A stretch of DNA of 64,000 nucleotides from Lysinibacillus mangiferihumi (GCF_003049665.1 NZ_PYWM01000003.1:223408-287407), one strand, 5' to 3'; positions 1 to 8,978 are shown, counted from the stretch's first letter. The notes: generated by a model from the sequence alone, not told the origin. Made by a program: numbers and translations.

Positions 1-332
1 TTTTCCTTAATGTCATCAATGGTCTGTTGCTCTGAGGATATGATGGAAAAGGCATATAATTGATTAAATTGGTTTATGATATCGTTTGATTTTTCCTCCA
101 TTTGTGATACAAATGTTGGATCATTAGTTAATAGTAATGCTCGCTCATCATTTGAAAGACCGGCAAGCCGATATTGAATTTGCTTGGTGATTGTTTTAAT
201 TTCCATCAGATTATTTACCTCATTATTTTGTGAGACAATCTTCGATAAAGACCATGTCCCAAATCCACCTACGGCCATGATTGACAACACAAAAATTGAA
301 GTAACAAGAATAAGTCTTGTCTTAATACGCAT
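1..332 (-). CDS. methyl-accepting chemotaxis protein, N-terminal part (runs off window)
   Basis: Reading leftward from an ATG at 332, preceded by a GGAGGA ribosome site, the frame stays open to the window edge (about 110 residues). It begins MRIKTRLILVTSIFVLSI, a single membrane anchor, and continues with a charged helical stretch typical of the four-helix-bundle sensory domain of chemoreceptors (4HB_MCP). The HAMP and signalling domains would lie outside the window. A complete receptor of the same class sits at 20188. The call rests on the anchor plus helical pattern only, because no diagnostic signalling motif is inside the window. It could also be another 4HB-sensor protein such as a histidine kinase. 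Confidence 0.65.
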   Translation of the reverse strand, partial: MRIKTRLILVTSIFVLSIMAVGGFGTWSLSKIVSQNNEVNNLMEIKTITKQIQYRLAGLSNDERALLLTNDPTFVSQMEEKSNDIINQFNQLYAFSIISSEQQTIDDIKE

Positions 333-950
333 ACAAATCCTCCATCTATTTCGATAAATTAACTTTGCTTTAAGAAAGCAAAAAGTGATAGAGATAAATA
401 GTGATAGGGTCGACTAACACCAAATGGGGTATTAACATCTTGCTTTTATAACTATTATCTTTTGCAATAAGTATTCATCTACTTGTAGTGTCCTTTATCA
501 AACTATATGGCTTAACAGTTTGATATTCTTTTTCAGTACTAAAATAGAATAAGAGAAAAGCAGTTATGTACTTCACTGGCTTTATCAATAAAGTAACCTG
601 ATTTGCATCTTACATTATTTAAGGATAATGAATCTGTTATTGCTAAATATTAGTTTATTTTAACATCACATGTGGTGATTAGCGAGAACTATGTGGTAGA
701 TTTTTGCTTTTTCATATAAACATAAAGCGAGTAGTCCGTAAATTCGAGTTACTAATCTTTTGTCACACATCAATAAATCAGCAAAGCGTATTGAATCTAT
801 CCAAAAAGGCAGCTATTTTACGTAAAATAATAAAGAAGTAAGCGTTTGCTTTATTATATAGAAGAAAGACAAAAGCTTCTGCATTTCCAGACAGTCCAAA
901 AGGAACCAGAAAGGTATTAACCCAATGGACTAAATGGTAAGCGCACAAAT

Positions 951-982
951 AAAAATGCCATCTTATATAAGGTGGCATTTTT
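951..982 (+). terminator. intrinsic terminator-like hairpin
   Basis: AAAAATGCCA and TGGCATTTTT arms flank a short AT loop and a T-run follows. It would work in either direction. No obvious gene ends just before it. Confidence 0.6.
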
Positions 983-1140
983 TAATCGTTGCTAACAAAT
1001 TCATTATCAAATAGCACAGACATAATGATGATTGTAGCATATCATAATGACAGTAAGCGCTCTCTTCATTAGTCATAAAAGAAAACAGTTTTCAGCTAGC
1101 AACGTATGATAGAAAGCTGTTGGATGCCATTAGATGAAGG

Positions 1141-1168
1141 AGACGAGCTCACTTGAAGCTCGTCTTTT
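1141..1168 (+). terminator. intrinsic terminator
   Basis: AGACGAGCT pairs with AGCTCGTCT around a short loop, followed by TTTTC. It lies upstream of the aspartokinase promoter and insulates it from the gene-poor stretch. Confidence 0.6.
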
Positions 1169-1364
1169 CATAAACAATCGTAATCGCCACGATCAAATAG
1201 CTAATTTAAGCTAGTTCAAACGAAAATTTACACGATTATGTGACATATGCGAAAAAAATTTATAAAAACCTTAACTAATTCATATGAAATCCGTATAATA
1301 AATCAAACAGTGCGAAAATTGTCCATTTTTCTATCGACGAATTGCGTGAATTTTTTAAATTGTA

Positions 1365-1393
1365 TTGACGTAGAGAACGATAATTTGTACACT
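1365..1393 (+). promoter_or_regulatory. sigma-A type promoter of the aspartokinase gene
   Basis: TTGACG (1365-1370) and TACACT (1388-1393) are separated by 17 bases, a good fit to the sigma-A consensus. The -10 lies inside a perfect palindrome at 1386-1400, so a repressor binding there would block initiation. Confidence 0.6.
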
Positions 1394-1400
1394 GTGTACA
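1386..1400. promoter_or_regulatory. 15-bp perfect palindrome overlapping the -10 (candidate operator)
   Basis: TGTACACTGTGTACA has 7-bp perfect arms around a single central base and covers the -10 hexamer. The geometry suggests a dimeric repressor site. The cognate regulator is not evident from the sequence. Confidence 0.45.
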
Positions 1401-1454
1401 TTCAATTGTTTTTTGGAGGAATACATTATTTTAAAAAGTTAGGATTTGATAGAT

Positions 1455-2813
1455 ATGATCGTATGTAAATTTGGTGGAACATCTGTAGCAAGTGCAGAAC
1501 AAATTCAAAAAGTAGCAAACATTGTAAAATCTAATCCGGCACGCAAAATCGTAGCCGTTTCAGCACCAGGAAAACGTTCTGGTGATGATATAAAAGTAAC
1601 AGATTTACTAATTGACTTAGCTCATGCGGCATTACAAAATGAAAATATAGAAGAAAAACTACAAACAGTCGTTAATCGTTACAAGTCTATTGCTGACGGA
1701 TTACAGCTAGATGATACGATTTGTGACGTTATTACAGAGGACTTGCGCGAACGTGTGCAAGGTGATACTTCCAATGAAGAATTATTTATTGATAGCTTAA
1801 AAGCGGCAGGAGAAGATAACAATGCCAAGCTTATTGCAGCATATTTTAACTCTATCGGTATGCCAGCACGCTATGTAAGTCCAAAAGAAGGTTTGGTCGT
1901 CAACGATTTACCTGAGCGTACGTTTGCCTTACCTGAAGCATATACAAATTTAGCGCCATTAAAAGATACAAAAGAAATTATTGTTTTCCCAGGTTTCTTC
2001 GGTTACACTAAAGCGGGCATATTGCGTACGTTTGATCGCGGAGGCTCGGATATTACAGGCTCTATTTTAGCAGCTGCTGTTGAAGCGGAGCTTTATGAAA
2101 ACTTTACGGATGTTGATTGTGTATTTTCCGCAAATCCGAAAGTCGTGAATGATCCAGTGGAAATTAAAGAAATAACGTATCGCGAAATGCGCGAATTATC
2201 CTATGCGGGCTTTTCTGTCTTCCATGATGAAGCATTAATGCCTGTCTATAAGATTGGGGTGCCAGTTAACATAAAAAATACAAATAATCCTTCAGCCCCA
2301 GGTACTCGAATTGTACCGAGTCGTCCTGCTACAGGTCGTCCGGTTACAGGTATCTCGGCAGACAGCGGCTTTTCAACGTTATATGTGTCTAAATATTTAA
2401 TGAACCGTGAAGTAGGGTTCGGTCGTAAGCTTCTACAAATTTTAGAAGATGAAAATATTTCATATGAACATACTCCGTCTGGTTTAGATGATATTTCGGT
2501 GATTATGCGATCCAACCAACTAACACCAGAAAATGAAGCGCGTATATTAACGCGTGTGAAAAATGAATTGCAGGCAGATGATGTCCAAATGCGTCATGGA
2601 TTCTCAATGATTGTGATTGTTGGGGAAGGGATGCGTAATAACACTGGTCTTGCAGCACGTGCAGCAACAGCCATATCTAAAACTGGAGCTAATATTGAAA
2701 TGATTAATCAAGGCTCGTCTGAAGTAAGTCTTGTATTTGGTGTTCTACAAGAGTATGAAAATCGAATTTTACAAGCACTATATGGAGAATTCTTTGCACA
2801 AGTGCAAGCATAA
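1455..2813 (+). CDS. aspartokinase (class III type, YclM-like)
   Basis: This enzyme phosphorylates aspartate to aspartyl-4-phosphate, the committed step to lysine, threonine, methionine and diaminopimelate. The N-terminus carries the kinase signature KFGGTSVAS. A central RTFDRGGSDITGS segment and VFHDEALMP fit the amino-acid kinase fold, and the last ~150 residues carry two ACT domains for allosteric control. Length (452 residues) matches Bacillus subtilis YclM/ThrD. A TTG nine bases upstream is possible, but ATG 1455 has the better spacing to the AGGA site and gives the usual MIVCKFGG start. It is monocistronic: own promoter upstream and a strong terminator after it. I found no L-box leader, unlike many lysC genes. 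Confidence 0.9.
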   Translation: MIVCKFGGTSVASAEQIQKVANIVKSNPARKIVAVSAPGKRSGDDIKVTDLLIDLAHAALQNENIEEKLQTVVNRYKSIADGLQLDDTICDVITEDLRERVQGDTSNEELFIDSLKAAGEDNNAKLIAAYFNSIGMPARYVSPKEGLVVNDLPERTFALPEAYTNLAPLKDTKEIIVFPGFFGYTKAGILRTFDRGGSDITGSILAAAVEAELYENFTDVDCVFSANPKVVNDPVEIKEITYREMRELSYAGFSVFHDEALMPVYKIGVPVNIKNTNNPSAPGTRIVPSRPATGRPVTGISADSGFSTLYVSKYLMNREVGFGRKLLQILEDENISYEHTPSGLDDISVIMRSNQLTPENEARILTRVKNELQADDVQMRHGFSMIVIVGEGMRNNTGLAARAATAISKTGANIEMINQGSSEVSLVFGVLQEYENRILQALYGEFFAQVQA

Positions 2814-2868
2814 GTAAACCCAATACGATAGTTTTATGAAAACAATAAAATTATCTAAAAATAAAACG

Positions 2869-2916
2869 GAGCTGCCTTATAAGCAATGAATTCATTGCTT
2901 ATAAGGCAGCTCTTTC
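2869..2916 (+). terminator. strong intrinsic terminator after aspartokinase
   Basis: A perfect 44-base palindrome (2869-2912, starting GAGCTGCC and ending GGCAGCTC) is followed by a short T-rich run. Confidence 0.8.
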
Positions 2917-3043
2917 ATTTTATAAGTTACCTGGATGTATGAATGCCTCCAAAAAATCAAACACTACTAGAAGGAATAGAGTTTTCTTTTATACAGTAAT
3001 GCTGTAAAATCGAGTTCGTACATAGATAGGAGGTCGTAATAGA

Positions 3044-3226
3044 TTGAAGAGTTTTTCAATGGGCATGATTTTGTCAGTTATCGGTATTTTAGTTGTCTGT
3101 TTAACTATTATGGACATTTTACCAGCATCGACGAAATCCATGAAAATTATATATGTTGGGATTGGTTGGGTTTTTATTATAGCCGGTTCAATTATTCGAT
3201 TTAAAAATTTAAAGCAAAGGCAATAA
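3044..3226 (+). CDS. small two-TM membrane protein
   Basis: A 60-residue protein of unknown function. It starts at TTG 3044, nine to ten bases after an AGGAGG site at 3028-3033, which is strong support for translation. Two hydrophobic segments (about residues 5-24 and 34-50) are joined by a short polar loop, and the tail is basic (RFKNLKQRQ). This is a typical small inner-membrane protein of Bacilli. It stands alone, and the hairpin at 3381-3411 is the likely terminator. Confidence 0.6.
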   Translation: MKSFSMGMILSVIGILVVCLTIMDILPASTKSMKIIYVGIGWVFIIAGSIIRFKNLKQRQ

Positions 3227-3380
3227 GAAAATTAACTAAAATGAATGTTGCAAACATCAAAGTTATGATACAATTTCAAAGAAATAAATAATTTCAATAC
3301 GATGAAGTTATTATTTTGTACTATACAAAAAATTCAGAAGGTTCAAATTTGCAGTGTATTCATAATTAAAGAATGAACAG

Positions 3381-3411
3381 TACAAATTCTTCTTGTAAGA
3401 ATTTGTTTTTT
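3381..3411 (+). terminator. intrinsic terminator
   Basis: ACAAATTCTT pairs with AAGAATTTGT and is followed by seven T residues. It separates the small membrane gene from the cobamide cluster. Confidence 0.65.
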
Positions 3412-3506
3412 TATTTACCTCCACTACAAAATATGGGTTCTCCCGTTGGAAAGGGAGTAGTGAATAACCAATTCGGTATATAATAAATAATGGAGGTAAG
3501 AAGACG

Positions 3507-4187
3507 ATGATTGTACGTAAGGAAGATATAAAAATAGTAGATAATTATGTTACGATTCAAACAATAACTCCGATGAAAGTTGTCTCGTCAGCGATGCATA
3601 ATCCTGGCTTTGGCTACTATACACATCTACTGAATCGCTCTGTACCCAAAACTTATGATGAACGAAAACCACATCATGAATTACGGTGTTTTTTGCAATC
3701 AGCGGGTTATCCCATCGACAAAACCGTTGCGATGATGACAGCGGTAGACGCTCGTTTTGCAACAATACGTGAATTTACATATGAAGGTTTGCATCTAGTT
3801 GTTATGATAACGGCAGGCTTGGGCAATGCCGTCGATATTACACGTGCATTTCATCGACAAGAGCAATATCACGCTGGAACGATTAATACGTGGGTGCTAA
3901 TCAATGGGAAACTATCGGATGAGGCGCTGTTCCAGGCAATGATCTCTACGACAGAGGCAAAGGTTAAAGCACTAATAGATGAAAATATTACGGACCCTAC
4001 TACGGGTACATTAGCAACAGGCACGTCAACGGATAGTTTACTTATTGCATCGACGGAAGAAGGCGATTTCCATCAATATGCAGGCCCTATAACAATGTTG
4101 GGCAAAGTGATTGGGCATGGTGTTTATGAAACGATGCGTGAGGCCATCCAAAAATACAAAAAAGAGAAAGAGGCGAATCCACTATGA
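3507..4187 (+). CDS. cbiZ: adenosylcobinamide amidohydrolase CbiZ
   Basis: CbiZ hydrolyses the aminopropanol amide of adenosylcobinamide (and of some pseudo-cobamides) to adenosylcobyric acid, the entry to cobinamide salvage and cobamide remodelling. The 226-residue length is usual for the family. Family-like blocks are SSAMHNPGFGYYTHLLNR near the N-terminus, MMTAVDARFATIREF, and VVMITAGLGNAVD in the middle, and the C-terminal third contains a TGTSTDSLLIAS block. A good GGAGG site precedes ATG 3507. The stop overlaps the cbiB start, so this is the first gene of the operon. No B12 riboswitch core was found upstream of it. Confidence 0.88.
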   Translation: MIVRKEDIKIVDNYVTIQTITPMKVVSSAMHNPGFGYYTHLLNRSVPKTYDERKPHHELRCFLQSAGYPIDKTVAMMTAVDARFATIREFTYEGLHLVVMITAGLGNAVDITRAFHRQEQYHAGTINTWVLINGKLSDEALFQAMISTTEAKVKALIDENITDPTTGTLATGTSTDSLLIASTEEGDFHQYAGPITMLGKVIGHGVYETMREAIQKYKKEKEANPL

Positions 4188-5140
4188 TTTTACTAGTGAT
4201 TGCCTGTATCATTGGCTTATTATTTGATTTAGTTGTCGGTGATCCTCCTAAAATGCCACATCCAGTACGGTGGATAGGCAAACTTATTCAAGCGCAAACC
4301 GCCTTGTGGAATAAGGGTAATATGCGAAAATTTCGTGGGATGATCATGGCGCTTGCTGTCGTTGGAACGACCATGTTTGTTGTAACCGTGATTGTAGTGC
4401 TTAGTTATCAAGTGAACATCGTGTTTGGAATTCTAATAGAGGGGTTATTAATTGGCGTTGGACTAGCACAGCGTAGTTTAAAAGAAGCAGCAATTGCTGT
4501 CTATGATCCTCTTGTCCAAGGAGATTTTGCAGAGGCACGTGTGAAATTATCGTGGATTGTTGGGCGAGATACCGATCAGCTTGATGAGGATGAAATTGTT
4601 CGGGGTGTTGTAGAAACAGTATCTGAAAATACAAGTGATGGTGTAACCGCGCCACTCTTTTATGCATTTTTATTTGGGGCAATTGGTTTATGGGGATACA
4701 AGGCAGTAAACACGTTAGATTCAATGATTGGCTATAAAAATGAAAAATACAAAGATTTTGGTATGTTTGCCGCAAGACTTGATGATGTCCTAAATTTTAT
4801 TCCTAGTCGTTTAACAGGATTGTTGATGGTACTTGGTACTAAAAATGAAACAACTGTTTCGCTTGGCAAACGCTTAAAACGCTGGGTACAGGATGCTAAA
4901 AAACATCCTAGTCCGAATAGCGGTTATTTGGAAGCAGCAACTGCTGTACAGTTAGGCGTACAACTCGGCGGGAAAAATACATATCAAGGTGTTGCATCGT
5001 ATAGAGCGACGATGGGTGAAAAACTTGTACCGTTAACGAAAGAGCACATTGCAACATCTGTGACTCATATGCGAATTGCTACACTGCTCTTTACGCTTGT
5101 TATGTTAGCAATGGAGGTGTTAATTTTTGCAATTACCTAA
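4184..5140 (+). CDS. cbiB: adenosylcobinamide-phosphate synthase CbiB
   Basis: A membrane enzyme that joins adenosylcobyric acid to (R)-1-amino-2-propanol phosphate, giving adenosylcobinamide phosphate. The N-terminus shows the family signature DLVVGDPPKMPHPVRWIGK. Further conserved blocks are VVETVSENTSDGVTAPLFY and NTLDSMIGYKNEKY. Several hydrophobic segments (about 1-17, 45-75, 155-170, 295-317) place it in the membrane. Length 318 residues is normal. The start overlaps the cbiZ stop by 4 bases, and the end overlaps the next gene, which makes its aminopropanol-phosphate substrate. The product feeds the cobU-type kinases downstream. Confidence 0.92.
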   Translation: MILLVIACIIGLLFDLVVGDPPKMPHPVRWIGKLIQAQTALWNKGNMRKFRGMIMALAVVGTTMFVVTVIVVLSYQVNIVFGILIEGLLIGVGLAQRSLKEAAIAVYDPLVQGDFAEARVKLSWIVGRDTDQLDEDEIVRGVVETVSENTSDGVTAPLFYAFLFGAIGLWGYKAVNTLDSMIGYKNEKYKDFGMFAARLDDVLNFIPSRLTGLLMVLGTKNETTVSLGKRLKRWVQDAKKHPSPNSGYLEAATAVQLGVQLGGKNTYQGVASYRATMGEKLVPLTKEHIATSVTHMRIATLLFTLVMLAMEVLIFAIT

Positions 5141-6212
5141 TCATGGAGCAAATCCGCAAAATGTCTATCAGCAGCTCGGGCTGAAAATGCCGACAGAAGT
5201 ATTTGATTTTAGTGAAAATGTAAATGCAGCAGGTCCTCCTCCTTTTGTTGAGGCACGCTGGCGCACATTTTATCCATTAATCCAGCGTTACCCAGATCCA
5301 GATGGTGAACCTTTTTTAACAAAGGTGGCCTATTTTCATCGCATTGAAAAACAGGCAATCGTCCTAGGGAATGGGGCGTCAGAGTTATTTAGTGTGTTAG
5401 CCAGACGCTATGTAAATAAACGTGTTATTGTGATTCATCCGACATTTTCGGAGTACGAACGGACGCTAAAGGCTGCCGGGGCGAATGTTGTGCCAATTGT
5501 TGTGGATGACGTTATAAACTATACATTACCAATGACACAACTTTATCAAGAAATGGTTTATGCAGATGCAGTATATATCTGTACACCAAATAATCCAACA
5601 GGTGTCTTACCAAAAAAAGAAGAACTACTCCGCTTAATAGCTTATGGAGCGGAAGTAGACTGTGAACTCGTATTGGATGAGGCATTTATTGATTGGGTCA
5701 GTGAAGATCATTCGTTAATTGGCGATGTTGCGCATAATCCACATGTTATTGTTGTGCGATCGATGACAAAAATGTATGCCATTCCTGGATTAAGACTCGG
5801 CTATTTAGTTGCAAGCAAAATCATTGTTTCAGAGCTAAAAGCAATGTTGTCACATTGGAATCTTAACGCATTTGCGCTTGTTATCGGTGCGGGCTGTTTG
5901 GATGAGCATGATTATTGTCAACAGGCAATCGACTATGCAACAAATCAAAGAGCGTGGCTCCAACGTTTTTTGCACGAACACGGATGCCGCGTAACAAATA
6001 GTGTGACAAACTATGTATGCTTTTCATTGCCGAGCAACCAGCATCCAGATACATTTTTCAGCTTTTGTTTAGGACAAGGAATTGTCCTGCGCCATACAAA
6101 AAACTTTATGGGGTTAAATGGTGAATGGTTCCGCATCGGTATTAAAGATGTAACAGCGATGACCTATTTACATAACTGTTTACAAACGTGGTTTAAAGCA
6201 AATAAGGGGTGA
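5127..6212 (+). CDS. cobD: threonine-phosphate decarboxylase (CobD-type)
   Basis: A PLP enzyme of the histidinol-phosphate aminotransferase fold. In this context it decarboxylates L-threonine-O-3-phosphate to (R)-1-amino-2-propanol phosphate for CbiB. Visible motifs are NNPTG (residues 155-159), LDEAF with Asp184 for the PLP pyridine, and SMTKMYAIPGLRLGY with the Schiff-base Lys215. The N-terminal DFSENVNAAGPP block is typical of CobD rather than HisC. It starts at TTG 5127 behind GGAGGT and overlaps cbiB by 14 bases. A threonine kinase (PduX type) to make its substrate is not in the window. HisC-like activity cannot be excluded, but the neighbours argue for CobD. Confidence 0.87.
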   Translation: MQLPNHGANPQNVYQQLGLKMPTEVFDFSENVNAAGPPPFVEARWRTFYPLIQRYPDPDGEPFLTKVAYFHRIEKQAIVLGNGASELFSVLARRYVNKRVIVIHPTFSEYERTLKAAGANVVPIVVDDVINYTLPMTQLYQEMVYADAVYICTPNNPTGVLPKKEELLRLIAYGAEVDCELVLDEAFIDWVSEDHSLIGDVAHNPHVIVVRSMTKMYAIPGLRLGYLVASKIIVSELKAMLSHWNLNAFALVIGAGCLDEHDYCQQAIDYATNQRAWLQRFLHEHGCRVTNSVTNYVCFSLPSNQHPDTFFSFCLGQGIVLRHTKNFMGLNGEWFRIGIKDVTAMTYLHNCLQTWFKANKG

Positions 6213-6217
6213 GAAAA

Positions 6218-6826
6218 GTGACAACTTTTTATCTAGTTCGACACGGGGAAACAGTTTGGAATAAAGAACATCGATTGCAAGGGTGGTTAGATTCTCCATT
6301 GTCTGAAAACGGCATTTTACATGCCCAAAAACTTGGTGAACAATTGAAAAACATTCCCTTTACTGCAGCGTATAGTAGCACAAGTGGTCGTGCAAAAGAA
6401 ACATTACACTATTTAACAGTAGGTCGTAAGCTAGCAATTCACTATGAGGATGATCTACGTGAAATTTTTTTAGGAAACTGGCAAGGAAAAACTGTGGAGG
6501 ATATTATGGTCAGTAATCGTTTTGACTACGAGCTGTATACCCATTATCCAGCACAATTTGTCGCCACTCACACCGAAAGCTTTGGCGAAGTAACAGAACG
6601 AGCGATGTATACGTTAAAAAATATTACCCAACGCTATCCACATGAACATATTTTAATTGTGTCACATGGAGTAACGATTAATTGTATAATCAATGCCATA
6701 TTAGAGCGGGGCATTGACCAGTTATGGACAGCGCCACACATAGAGGGGACAAGCGTGACTATCGTAGAGCGTACAGAAGAAAGCTGGCACGTCAAGGTTA
6801 TTGGTAGCACGCAACATTTACAATAG
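6218..6826 (+). CDS. histidine phosphatase family protein (candidate alpha-ribazole phosphatase)
   Basis: A branch of the phosphoglycerate-mutase-like phosphatases. The catalytic motif is YLVRHGETVWN near the N-terminus, and the second histidine is in LIVSHGVTIN. Within the operon it could remove the 5'-phosphate of adenosylcobalamin-5'-phosphate or alpha-ribazole phosphate, but a second phosphatase (8382) is equally placed, so the split of work is unknown. GTG 6218 is preferred over GTG 6209 because GGGGTGA lies five bases ahead of it. The upstream option would overlap the cobD stop. About 202 residues, as usual for the family. Confidence 0.82.
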   Translation: MTTFYLVRHGETVWNKEHRLQGWLDSPLSENGILHAQKLGEQLKNIPFTAAYSSTSGRAKETLHYLTVGRKLAIHYEDDLREIFLGNWQGKTVEDIMVSNRFDYELYTHYPAQFVATHTESFGEVTERAMYTLKNITQRYPHEHILIVSHGVTINCIINAILERGIDQLWTAPHIEGTSVTIVERTEESWHVKVIGSTQHLQ

Positions 6827-6839
6827 AGAGGTGAAAACA

Positions 6840-7415
6840 GTGCCGCTAATTTTTATATCAGGTGGGGTTCGCAGCGGTAAATCTCACTTTGCCGAACAAC
6901 AAGCTGTTTTGCACTATCAAAATAAAGATTTAATAAACAAACGATTGATATATATTGCTTCTGGTGTTGCCATGGATGTTGAAATGGAAAAACGCATAGT
7001 GCGACACAAAGCAGATCGTTTAAAACAAGCGATTGCGTGGCATACAATTGAAGCACCTTATCAAATACAGGATGCCTTTAATACGTTGGATGAAGGGGAT
7101 ATTGTACTTTGGGACTGTGTGACGACATGGCTGACTAATGCCTTTTATGAAGGGTTTGATAGTGGAACGCCATGTGTAGAAAAGCCAGGGTGTCTAGAGT
7201 CAAAAATATGGTTTATGAAAAGTGCAGTATTGACGTTACTTGACAAAAAGGTGACGCTTTTTGTCGTTTCTAATGAACTTTTTGATGAACCGCCATATGG
7301 AAATCAGGAGGTGGAATTGTACCGCCAATTGCTCGGCAATCTCCATCAATGGTTTGTATCTATTTCACATGACGCCTATGAAATAAATTATGGTATCGTC
7401 AAGAAATGGAAATAA
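6840..7415 (+). CDS. cobU: adenosylcobinamide kinase / guanylyltransferase CobU
   Basis: The bifunctional enzyme phosphorylates adenosylcobinamide and transfers GMP to give adenosylcobinamide-GDP. The P-loop GGVRSGKS is at residues 8-15. RHKADR at 55-60 carries His56, matching the guanylylated histidine of known CobU. IVLWDCVTTWLTN (88-100) is the Walker-B-like block. GTG 6840 follows GAGGTG; an upstream in-frame start at 6801 lacks a site. After VVSNE the protein diverges from the normal GxGIVPxxxxxRxFRD ending: it has LFDEPPYGNQEVELYRQLLGNL instead. That missing ending is present in the short paralogue at 8930, so the two may complement each other. Confidence 0.85.
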   Translation: MPLIFISGGVRSGKSHFAEQQAVLHYQNKDLINKRLIYIASGVAMDVEMEKRIVRHKADRLKQAIAWHTIEAPYQIQDAFNTLDEGDIVLWDCVTTWLTNAFYEGFDSGTPCVEKPGCLESKIWFMKSAVLTLLDKKVTLFVVSNELFDEPPYGNQEVELYRQLLGNLHQWFVSISHDAYEINYGIVKKWK

Positions 7416-7632
7416 GGAACCAACTTCTAAGCTTAGTTAATGACTTCCACAAAAAAAGATGTAACTCTACAAGTAAACGGGAAAATCTAGACGGCACGTA
7501 GCATGGGAAACGATTTTGATTGCTCCTGTAAACGTTTGCTTTTTATGTCTTATTGGCAATTGATCTACTAGATTTTTTATATTCTTATCACTGAAATTGG
7601 TTGAGATAACACGAAAGAAAGAAGGCAAGGCG

Positions 7633-8409
7633 ATGAAAACTATATGGCACAGTATATTGCTGGCATTTCAATTTTTTACAGTTTTGCCTGTACATAAAGA
7701 AATTCCGTTAACTAAACGGACAATTACCGGAATGTTTGCATTTTTACCTTGGATAGGGGCGCTGATGGGAGCTGTTGTTGCAGCGATAATCTACTGTTTA
7801 ACACAATGGACAGCCAGCAGTGAAGTCCTCTTAACTTTTATGATTATCGGTTTATTTGCATTATTTTCAGGAGGCTTGCATCTAGACGGTTTTATCGATA
7901 TGGGGGATGCTTATTTTTCTTATCGCGATCGGGACAAGCGACTTGAAATATTAGATGATCCGCGAGTTGGGGCATTTGGTGTACTATCTGTGTTATTTCT
8001 AGTGTTGGGAAAATTCGTTGTGCTACATGAACTTTTTGTACAGAACAAACTTTCATTATGGATGCTTGTCTTTATCCCTTTATTGACACGTGTAGGAATG
8101 AGTTTCTATTTTCTATCGTTACAATGTTCGAAGGAAAAAGGACTTGCTTATTTTTTTAAAACACATATACATCATCGTTTACTGACAAGTTTGATGTTAC
8201 TTACGCTTTTACTTGCCTATTGTGGTGTGTTCGTAGTTTCAAGCTTTTCTATAGTGCCATTGCTGTTAATGGTCGTTTTAGTCATTGCATTTGTATTGTT
8301 TCGGCAGTTTACAGTGCGTAATTTTGGCGGAGTTTCTGGGGACTTGCTAGGTGCTTCAATCGAAGGAATGGAGGTTGTGCTATGGGTGACATTGTTACTG
8401 TTCGTTTAA
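7633..8409 (+). CDS. cobS: adenosylcobinamide-GDP ribazoletransferase (cobalamin synthase) CobS
   Basis: A polytopic membrane enzyme that condenses adenosylcobinamide-GDP with alpha-ribazole or its phosphate, the last joining step of cobamide assembly. The signature GGLHLDGFIDMGDAYFS followed by RDKRLEILDDPRVGAFG carries the acidic metal-binding residues of the family. Five to six hydrophobic segments follow. The 258-residue product from ATG 7633 matches the usual length and starts with MKTIWHSILLAFQFFTVLPV as in other CobS proteins; an upstream TTG at 7597 is less likely. A 180-base gap separates it from cobU, so it may have its own promoter. It overlaps cobC by 28 bases. Confidence 0.9.
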   Translation: MKTIWHSILLAFQFFTVLPVHKEIPLTKRTITGMFAFLPWIGALMGAVVAAIIYCLTQWTASSEVLLTFMIIGLFALFSGGLHLDGFIDMGDAYFSYRDRDKRLEILDDPRVGAFGVLSVLFLVLGKFVVLHELFVQNKLSLWMLVFIPLLTRVGMSFYFLSLQCSKEKGLAYFFKTHIHHRLLTSLMLLTLLLAYCGVFVVSSFSIVPLLLMVVLVIAFVLFRQFTVRNFGGVSGDLLGASIEGMEVVLWVTLLLFV

Positions 8410-8978
8410 TGAGACATGCACCAACAAAAGAAAATGTGGAAAAGCGTTATATTGGCTGGACAGATTCTTCCTTAGCACAGGCGTCGGCGCTTCCAATAGT
8501 CAATGATTCTGTCAGAAAAGTATATGGCAGTGATTTACGTCGTTGTCAAGAAACGGCGAAATGTTATTTTCCACAAGCTAGCTATATAGCCGATGCAAGA
8601 TTTCGAGAGACGAATTTTGGTGATTTTGAAGGCAAAACATATGACCAATTAAAGACAGATTATCGGTACCGTAGATGGTTAGATGACCCAATGAAAAATG
8701 CGCCACCAAACGGTGAAAGATTTGATCAGTTTTGTGAGCGAGTAGTTGCAGGTTTTTTAGCATTACCAAAAGATGAGGATGACTATTATCTCGTCGTTCA
8801 TGGTGGGGTGGTGCGAGCGTTACTTGTTGCATTTGCTCCACAACAAGAGGATTTTTGGTCATATCAAGCACCCCATAATCGCCTATTTACGCTAACGTTT
8901 TCCAGAACAGCTTGGAAGGAGGGAGCTAGATGCATGTCTTTATCGGAGGAGCCTATAACGGAAAAACCGCTTATGTAG
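8382..8978 (+). CDS. cobC: alpha-ribazole phosphatase-type histidine phosphatase
   Basis: A second histidine-phosphatase protein of 198 residues. It shows LMRHAPTKENVEKRYIGW at the N-terminus, a signature very like CobC alpha-ribazole-5'-phosphate phosphatases, RETNFGDFEGKTYDQL in the middle, and VVHGGVVRAL with the second catalytic histidine. ATG 8382 follows GGAGG and lies inside the end of cobS, so the two are translationally coupled. That makes it the better candidate for removing the phosphate from AdoCbl-5'-phosphate made by CobS. The symbol is assigned by context and motif. Confidence 0.85.
   Translation: MGDIVTVRLMRHAPTKENVEKRYIGWTDSSLAQASALPIVNDSVRKVYGSDLRRCQETAKCYFPQASYIADARFRETNFGDFEGKTYDQLKTDYRYRRWLDDPMKNAPPNGERFDQFCERVVAGFLALPKDEDDYYLVVHGGVVRALLVAFAPQQEDFWSYQAPHNRLFTLTFSRTAWKEGARCMSLSEEPITEKPLM

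Larger units (their letters stand above)
333..1364. other. gene-poor intergenic stretch
   Basis: I see no convincing gene here. Short open frames exist, for example 778-978 on the minus strand, but they lack a ribosome site and recognisable motifs. The stretch holds two clear intrinsic terminators (951-982 and 1141-1168), which suggests remains of formerly transcribed genes. No lysine riboswitch core was recognised ahead of the aspartokinase gene. Confidence 0.5.

Noticed and set aside
332..380. Sigma-D promoter for the first chemoreceptor (TAAA and ATCGAAAT)
   Set aside because: Spacing is 13 rather than about 15, and transcription would start inside the ribosome site.
778..978. 66-codon minus-strand frame with hydrophobic residues
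   Set aside because: No ribosome site, no family resemblance, and it overlaps a terminator hairpin.
333..1364. Lysine riboswitch (L-box) expected upstream of an aspartokinase
   Set aside because: I searched by eye for the conserved L-box segments and did not find them in order; the terminator at 1141 lies upstream of the mapped promoter.
1247..1468. 73-codon plus-strand frame ahead of aspartokinase
   Set aside because: It runs through the promoter and palindrome and overlaps the aspartokinase start; composition is non-coding.
3227..3506. B12 riboswitch in front of cbiZ
   Set aside because: No GCCACTG core or B12-box segment is present, only a terminator and a short GGGTTCTCCC/GGGAG pairing.
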